From the NCBI GenBank assembly GCA_019671135.1, contig JAHRHY010000001.1, positions 682,001 to 746,000 on the forward strand: 64,000 nucleotides of DNA, read 5' to 3'. The translations under genes were made by a program, and so were the position numbers. The notes under the pieces are model-generated. The model searched no databases, had not been told where the DNA came from, and saw only the letters and a list, made by a program, of their open reading frames with translations. How positions within the stretch are numbered: the stretch's first letter is position 1; each line of letters starts with the position of its first letter. Below, one piece after another: positions 57,618 through 64,000 of the stretch. The DNA is from Linnemannia hyalina. Its lineage: Eukaryota > Mortierellomycota > Mortierellomycetes > Mortierellales > Mortierellaceae.

Positions 57618-59267
57618 GTAATACTCGTTAGGGGAGAAGGTTGGAGAGGGGACGGGTTGAGGGAGAGGGGCAACAGTTGAGGCGGTAGGGTAGTAACCCT
57701 GGTTCAGTTGGTTAGAGTCGTAAGCGTTGGAGTCTGGGTAGGTACCTCCTCCTGCCTGGCCATAGAAGTTTGTCACAACTGGAGGTTGGGAGGTGTACTG
57801 CTGCTGCTGCTGCTGTTGTTGTTGAGGCACGACGGGTTGAGGCTGGTAATGGTTCTGTTGCTGGTACGGATTCTGCTGGTGTTGGAGCTGGTTCTGCTGA
57901 TCCGGGTATTGCTGCTGGTATCCGGCCTGGGCGGGGGATTGATTGTAATTGTACTGGTGCTGCACAGGGACCGCAGGAAGAGGAGGCTGAGGTTGAGGAG
58001 GTGGCTGATGATGATTATGAACAGCCTGCATTGCAGGAGGTGGTGGAAGCTCTGCAGACTTGGCAGGTTTCTTGTTTTTACGGCTACGGTGCCAAAAGAA
58101 CAGGGCGGCTCCCAGAACGACAACTCCTACAGCTGCTCCAATTCCTGCGTACAGACCCGTGTTACTGCTGCTTCCATTGTCCGATGAACCGCTGTTGCTG
58201 TTGTTGCTTCCAGAACCAGAGCCGCCGGTGCCAGAAGGGATGGGGTAGTGTACCCCGGTCGAGGTGGGAAGCCCGGTAAAGCCCGAGAACGTGAACCCTG
58301 ATCCAGCGTTACTTACTATTAGTATTTTTTTTTGAGATGGTTAGGATAGGGAATTAAAGGTTGATTGGAAAGAGTCCAGACCCATTTTTCTGCAATTTTT
58401 GAGGGTGAAAATATGTGAGCGTTGTTGTCGCCTTTATGCGACATGAGATATCTTTTGCTGTCCACCGCTGTCCTCTTCCGAAAAAAAAAAGCCGTGCATA
58501 AATCGCAGACACAGAAGGAGCAGAACACAAGGTTGGGGTGGAAAAACGTGCAGAGAAGACGAAAATGGAAAGGACCAGGGGACCATGCCATTGCCAAGTG
58601 TGTGAGAGCAATTTCGAGGGCACGTAAAATAACGTTCGAAGTCAACAACATCGCCATCATCCGCAGCGAAGAAAAGAGAATAGGAAAGTCCCAAAGAGCG
58701 GTCAACCCTTATATCTCCATGCTACTTACAAGCATTGCATGTGGCGGTATAGTTGGCGATCGACATGATGGGCGTGGTAGTGGTGGGCAGACTGATAACG
58801 CAAGGGTAGCATTTTGCTATAGAAAAGTGTCAAGCCAGAGGAAGAAAAAGAATTTTAGTTTCTCGACTCTTTGGTGTGGAGCTAACGGTCAATTAATTTC
58901 GAAGAGGAGAGTAGGAGCGATAGGCAATAAAAGTATGCAAAGGGGGGGGGGGAGGTTGAGGAGGAGGAGGAGGAGGAGAAAAGATGGATAGACATACTGT
59001 AGTAGGCAATTCCAGTTGAGGTGCAGATACATTTTTCTTGATCGAGTTCAACAGAGCTGGTTGTTGGGAAGGGAGAGTGAATAGGAGGGTAGAGAAATGA
59101 CAAGAAGAAAAATAAGGGCGGTTAGAAAAAACGTTGGCGAGAACTGTCTTGACTGTTTCGTGTATGATAGGTGGTTGAGGTTGAGGTTCTTACGGGTAGC
59201 GGACGAGGCAGCTGTTGTAGAGGGTGTAGTAGTCCATACAGTCCGTGAGGACACAAGAACTGGTCAT
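57210..59267 (-). CDS. Single-span membrane protein: Cys-rich ectodomain, Gln/Pro-rich cytosolic tail
   Basis: Exons complement(59194-59267), (58998-59056), (58730-58816) and (57210-58315) join in phase to give 441 residues. The N-terminal 75 residues hold spaced Cys (TSSCVLTDCMDYYTLYNSC, EKCICTSTGIAYY, KCYPCVISL, ATCNA) and look extracellular. A Gly/Ser/Asn stalk leads to one membrane helix near 126-147 (LYAGIGAAVGVVVLGAALFFW), followed by basic HRSRKNKK. The tail is rich in Gln, Pro and Tyr with runs of 9-11 Gln. There is no classical signal peptide, so an upstream exon may be missing or the protein is type III, like the OPY2-like protein at 5749. The topology resembles fungal wall-stress or signalling anchors; no family is assigned. 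Confidence 0.7.
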
Positions 59268-59415
59268 GATGGAGAGTGGGTTGGAGGGTGAAGGAGTAGG
59301 GGAAGGAGAGTCGGTTGCAAGGGTGGGGTGGAGTTGAGGGTGCAAGTGGAAGTGGTGCCTGAGAAAATATAAGCCAAATGCGAAATAAGCTCAAGGGAAT
59401 GTGGGTATGTGGGAG

Positions 59416-59452
<37 letters not shown>

Positions 59453-60106
59453 AAGATGATCGATGAGTGGAGAGAAGAGGAGAAGTAGGGAATGGATGGC
59501 GAAGAGGAGCAAAAAGAAGAAGAGAGAAGAGACAGAAAGAGAGAAGGAGAGAAGGGATATGAAATAGGTCTGATGAAGGGAAGCTAGGCCGAGAGCCTAT
59601 TTTATGTGGTTTTGCCACCAGGGATATCGATCGCCTCTGATCATCTGCTTCTTCTCCTCTTCTCTTCTCCTCTTCTCTTCTCCTCTTCTCCTCTTCTCCT
59701 CCGCGCTGTTCCTCCCTGGGTAAGATACATGAAGGGAACAAGAAGAAGAAACAACGTGCGTTTTTTCTAGTGCTTTGTGTTTGGTTTGTGTTTGTTTACG
59801 ATGGATGCATGAGGTAGTGTGTTTACAGTGCAGGCACAGGGTCAAAACGACTGCTTCGACTCTTTGGAACAGTCGACCGCAGCCAAATAATAGAAACAGC
59901 ATGACAATAGACCAAGGGTGGGCAGTGCAGCTGGACCCATATTGGAACCTACAAAAGTGACAAAAAAAAAGATGGATTCTCGACTCTGAGCCCAGATTCA
60001 TCACAGGAAACCCCTTAACCGCATCTGGACACAAACAAGAAATAAAAAACTGTCATGGGGGCCCATTAGCAAAGAACTCTCCATTACTCACTCCCTCGTC
60101 CCGTGG
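59268..60106. promoter_or_regulatory. Divergent intergenic region with (GA)n microsatellite
   Basis: The stretch separates the membrane-protein gene from the THUMP methyltransferase gene. A (GA)n run lies at 59419-59449 and TCTTC/TCTCC repeats at 59645-59700. No gene is seen. Confidence 0.4.
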
Positions 60107-62028
60107 ATGTCGACAATGACCGAGTCTCTGACGCACCATCGCCACCAGCCACAACAACAAGCAATAGAGTTATTCTTGTCTGTGCCCGGAGGATTAGAGG
60201 ACGTGGCGGTGCGCAGGCTTCCCTCTCAACTCCTCGATGCCGCCACTTATATCCACTACCAGATCGGATCAGGATATCTCTCCCTTCGCTTTGGACACCA
60301 CTCCAATGACGACAACAACAACAACAACAACAACAGCGGTCATGCCGGCGGCAGTGGTAATACCGGCGGCGGTGAGGCCGATACAGAATCTCGGCCGAGC
60401 CATCCCTCCCCCTTCAAGCACCGGAGAAATATCGCGGAGTCAATATCAAAAATCATTGCCGATCTGATTGAGCACCCACCATTGTGCATATTTGCGGCCT
60501 ATGTATCCATCGGCGAGATCAACATACCTCGGACGCTCCTCTTCGATGCACCCCCCAAGGACCTTCTCGACTATTGCATGAACGGATTTAAGAGCCCCTC
60601 ACAACCACAGGCAGCAACCACCCTGCACGGATCATCATCGCCGTTGGATCCACAGAGAACAGGAAACGACGAGGCACTAGAGGCAACAGCAGCCAACGAT
60701 GGCGACGATCTCGGACTGCGATGGCGGCAGGGTCTTTCGGTGCTTCAATTCGCACCGTCAACTTTATCCGAGAGCCTGATATCTTTCTTCTCTCAAGCGA
60801 TGCCACTTATTAATTCGGCAGAGACACACAAAAGTAGTCTTGACGCCAACAGCGCGGAGGCGACTTCACCTGTTCGGTATCGGGCTTCGTTCGATCGCGG
60901 AGATGTTCAGCACAAAGGCCTTCGTTCGCAGGACCTCGCAGCGGCACTTGGCGGACTGACGGGTGACACCTTTCCTTCTTGGAAGGTCAACCTGAAGGAG
61001 TTCGATGTTGAGGTCATGGGAAGGTGGATCCAGGACGAGCTGGAAGAGATCCAATACAAGCCCAATTCCTCGACGGATCGACTAATCTCCGTCAGTAGTG
61101 AGGAAGAGGAGGGCGATACAGAGTCTTCGAATAAGCGGCCCCAGATTGAAAAAGCATCCCAGCAACAAGGAGTGGAAAACAGAGGAGAGTTTGTCAGGAT
61201 GCAGGTTGGGATGACACTTCCGTTGGCGCTTTCGACATGCCCATATCGGTTTCGGCCCCTGGGCGGTCGGACGTCACTCAGGATCGAGATTGCATACTCT
61301 CTGCTGGCGTTAGCGGATCCCAAGCCGGGAGAGGTGGTTGTGGATACTTGTTCGGGTGTGGGCACGATCCCTATTGTCGGAGCTGTGCACTATCCGGAGA
61401 GCTGGTTCACAGGACTGGAGGTTCAGCCGTGTAATGTTGAGAGGGCAGCCCAGAACGCAAAAGAAATGATCGAGAAGGTGGATCGACACCATGGGCAGGA
61501 GCGAGCAGCAGCTAAATCTGAAGCTGGAACATCGAGGACCATTGTTCGTTCTCATAATACCTGCCATCCTAACCTGATCGTTGGAGACGCTGGAGCTGTT
61601 TGTTGGAGACCCAGAGCAGTGGATCTTATCATTAGCGGTAAGCTCTTTTTTTCATACATTTCTTTGCCGCCAAAATTGAAGATTTGTCTGTTTTCACAAC
61701 GGTCAGTTGTAAGACACCCTTTTTTTTTTACTTTTGCATTTCATTCCACCCTAACCTTTTTTTCTCAACGTTTATTTTGAAAATAGATTTGCCTTGGGGT
61801 AAGAGGGAGTTCTCGCATGTGTACAACTGTAAGTTGTATCCTCGCCTGATACGGGAGATCATCCGATTGCTGAGAGTGAATGGTCGGGCATTGTTGATTA
61901 CAGGCGAGCGCAAGTTGCTTCTGAGGCAGTTGGATGCACCGTTTGCAAGACCGCACCTGAAACTTTTGCAAACGAGGGAGATCACCATTGGGTACAAGGT
62001 CATGGTATTCGAGTTGCTGCGGGTGTAG
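60107..62028 (+). CDS. THUMP-domain tRNA guanine-N2 methyltransferase (THUMPD3/Trm14-like)
   Basis: Exons 60107-61637 and 61787-62028 join in phase 1 to give 590 residues. The N-terminus (IELFLSVPGGLEDVAVRRL) is the typical start of THUMPD-type enzymes. A THUMP-like region follows, ending near VNLKEFDVEVMGRW, interrupted by Asn/Gly-rich and acidic inserts. The C-terminal half is a Rossmann methyltransferase: LRIEIAYSLLALADPKPGEV, SAM motif VVDTCSGVGTIPIVGA, acidic loop GLEVQPCNVERAAQNA, and DLPWGKREFSHVYN, which holds the (D/N)-P-P-(Y/F/W)-like catalytic motif as DLPWG, close to the DLPFG of THUMPD3. THUMPD3 makes m2G in tRNA with TRMT112; the same role here is likely. Start MSTMTES is chosen; the second Met is three codons on. 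Confidence 0.88.
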
Positions 62029-62855
62029 AGTGTTGGATGGAGTACATTACGTCGAGCTGCCTAATAAAAGAGCGGTGTGGTTTGCATATTAATAATTGGA
62101 GGAGGAAGTAGAAAGGTAGAGAGCATGTGGTAATGATGGTAGGGCAGGGGTGGAGTGAGTGTGCTCTTGACTGAGCGAAAGAAGCCTGAACAAAGCCCTA
62201 ATTATGCCGGGAAATTCAAAGACAAATTGGAAGAAGTGTGATCGTCGGGTTTTCTCTCCAGTGTCCACTGCCATAACCCTTCCTTTTCACCTGGCTGGCT
62301 GAGGGTTTCTGTCAGCATGCTATTCTATAGGTGTTGCGAATGGTTGGCAGACATGGCCTGGAATTGGAGTGGTTTCATCGTGGAATAGGGAATGAACCCC
62401 TACGGAGTGTGAAGAGAGTGTGCAAAAACCAGCCACCCAAACCTCGGCCACAGCGCCGCTCTCTTGGGTCAGTGGATCAACCCTTGTTTCTTATTTCGCA
62501 CTGGTCGTTATCTTCATCTTTCTCTTTTTCCCTTTCTTTCTTCCTTTCCTCCTTCACTGTCCATCGTTGCCATTCTTCTCTCTTATCATACCCCTTCCCC
62601 TCTCTCCTCCCTCCCCTTCTCCTTCCCATTCTTAATCCTCACTCTCACCTTTTCACTTTTGCCGTCTTCACACTCACACAACCGTTCTTTCTCCGCTCGT
62701 ACCCCCGCTTTCCTTTTTTCTTCTCATTGCCCCATTAAGACCCTTCCCAAATGCTACTTTACATCCCCTTCAACCCTTCCTCCACATAAATACTCTTGCA
62801 CTACCTTCAACTTTCTTTATCTGTTCTTGTCCACTTCCCTTTTATTGCGGCCCAT
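62029..62855. promoter_or_regulatory. Upstream region of the receptor gene
   Basis: A pyrimidine-rich leader occupies 62490-62820. I see no gene in the stretch. Confidence 0.35.
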
Positions 62856-64000
62856 ATGCCCCTACGGATTCCCGCGTCCGTTCTCCCTCGAGCCAACCCA
62901 TCCGCCGAGGGGACAGATGAACCACCTGCCTCACCGTCAATACTCCGCACTTTTATCGACAACGGTATTACCGACAATCACAACAACAACGCCTTTTCCG
63001 TCTCGTTGATCAATGGGATACATTCTTCTTCACACCGACCTTCGATGCTTGCAGCCTTCGAGGAACCACCAATGTTCTCGACCGGCGCTCATTACGGACA
63101 CACTAGAAGCGGCGAGAGTAGTGAGACGGTTACACAAAAACAGCGGGTGAAGCAGGATGTTGCTGGTGTGGCCAACTGGCTGAGCCTGATCGGATCGTTG
63201 TTGATCATATTTCATGTCCCTAGAGTGACCCGACATGTCCCCTCGCAGAAGAAGCGGATGCTTATTATCTTGTTCACGGCCCTCTCAAACAGTGGCTTTG
63301 CCATTGCCAACATCGTCACCGGTACGTTTTTGTTCAGTTTTTATCGTCGAGACGAGAGTTTGATCAAGAAAGCACTCACATGCAGAAAAAAGGAAAGAGG
63401 AACCAATGAATGAAAAAAGAGTTCAAGAACAGCCCAGGGTAGAAAAAAAAAACTCGTTCGCTGACACCAACCTGAGGGCGTTTTGTTATACATGTACTTT
63501 TAGATTACACTGATGCCGTATCCCAGTTGCAGTGTACTTTCTCTGCCTGGTGCTATGTAAGCCAGGGGTTCTTTTCTTTTTTTTATTTGATAACGACTTT
63601 TTGTTCCCCGAAGAAGGAACAACTACCCTTCTTAGTTCTTTTGTTCTTTTGTCGAGATTGTAGGCACAAAAAAAAAAGTTTAAAGGTCCAATGATGTCAT
63701 TTTATGCATCCACACCATAACTTTCCCTTTCCACCTTGGGTACTGCACTCGGTTCTCTCGTTACTTACTCTTCATCTTTTTGTATGCATCTCTTCTCATG
63801 CGGACATAGGTCTTCTTCCAATTGCTGACTTGCACCCTGGTCATCGTCAGTACCTTCCGACTTTGCGGCGTGTTCCTCTTCCAACGGAGGCGATCCGTCC
63901 CCTCAAAATACATCGCTATCTGCCCCGCCATCGCCTTCTTTCTCTCCACCCCGGCCGCCATCTCAGGAAACTTTGACTTTGACGAATGTGGGCACTATTG
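62856..64000 (+). CDS. Seven-helix receptor of the fungal cAMP/glucose-receptor-like class (3' end outside window)
   Basis: Exons 62856-63321, 63504-63556 and 63810-64000 are in phase; the last is still open at the window edge. Residues 1-100 are Pro/Ser-rich and soluble. Membrane helices then appear: VANWLSLIGSLLIIFHVP, MLIILFTALSNSGFAIANIV, VFFQLLTCTLVIVSTFRLCG and KYIAICPAIAFFLSTPAAIS. A loop with paired Cys (QLQCTFSAWC) follows helix 2, as in class E / Dictyostelium cAMP-receptor-like and Git3-type receptors. The pattern SLIGSLLII and the basic loop RVTRHVPSQKKR suit this group. The ligand is unknown. The start is the first ATG in frame with the helices. Confidence 0.75.

Noticed and set aside
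1..64000. CRISPR array or bacterial operon
   Set aside because: Repeats in the window are microsatellites and coding repeats without regular unique spacers; introns and gene families are eukaryotic.

Overview
The window looks like nuclear DNA of a filamentous early-diverging fungus. The genes carry short GT-AG introns (mostly about 70-180 bp) and lie on both strands. The proteins are rich in Q, H, S, T and P tracts, and the families present are fungal: OPY2-like anchor, Zn2Cys6 factor, bHLH factor, RlpA/expansin-like wall protein, hevein-type chitin binder, UPF0303/YBR137W. The style suggests Mortierellomycotina (Mortierella, Linnemannia, Podila), but this is inference. All exon models were made by hand from splice motifs and reading-frame phase.

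Layout. 1-1604: 3' part of a His/acidic-rich gene, convergent with a 1000-residue membrane protein (1749-4751, minus). 5749-8245: OPY2-like signalling anchor, rebuilt from three exons. 8452-9054: possible decayed reading frame. 9865-11164 (minus): secreted protein with two double-psi beta-barrel domains. 11.2-17.3 kb: no gene seen. 17293-19476: F-box-like protein. 22417-23127 (minus): unknown protein. 24029-24109: tRNA-Ser(CGA). About 24.1-33.5 kb: a mobile-element island. 36.6-45.7 kb: dense ordinary genes (bHLH factor, UPF0303 protein, chitin-binding protein, glucose-6-phosphate 1-epimerase, DNA primase small subunit). 45.7-50.3 kb: no gene seen. 50.3-64 kb: Zn2Cys6 factor, coiled-coil protein, single-span membrane protein, THUMP-type tRNA methyltransferase, and a seven-helix receptor cut by the window end.

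The most interesting region is the island. A degraded Helitron (Rep and PIF1-like helicase pieces, minus strand, about 24.8-27.0 kb) stands head to head with a long multi-exon gene (27285-33297, plus). The C-terminus of that gene has the marks of a Fanzor, the eukaryotic relative of TnpB and an RNA-guided DNA nuclease. It has a RuvC-I DDPG motif, a rearranged glutamate just before a zinc ribbon, and a final GRDSNAASN motif. Before this nuclease half come about 900 residues that I do not recognise. Several frame breaks make it uncertain whether the copy is alive; the RuvC-bearing last three exons read through cleanly. A 13-nt direct repeat, strong hairpins beside the tRNA gene and a tRNA-Ser-like SINE candidate at 19.9 kb add to the mobile-element picture.

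Of the ordinary genes, the primase subunit and the epimerase lie in tandem 206 bp apart. The OPY2-like anchor, the receptor and the two transcription factors could serve signalling, and the barrel and chitin-binding proteins could act in the cell wall, but nothing in the layout shows that these genes act together.
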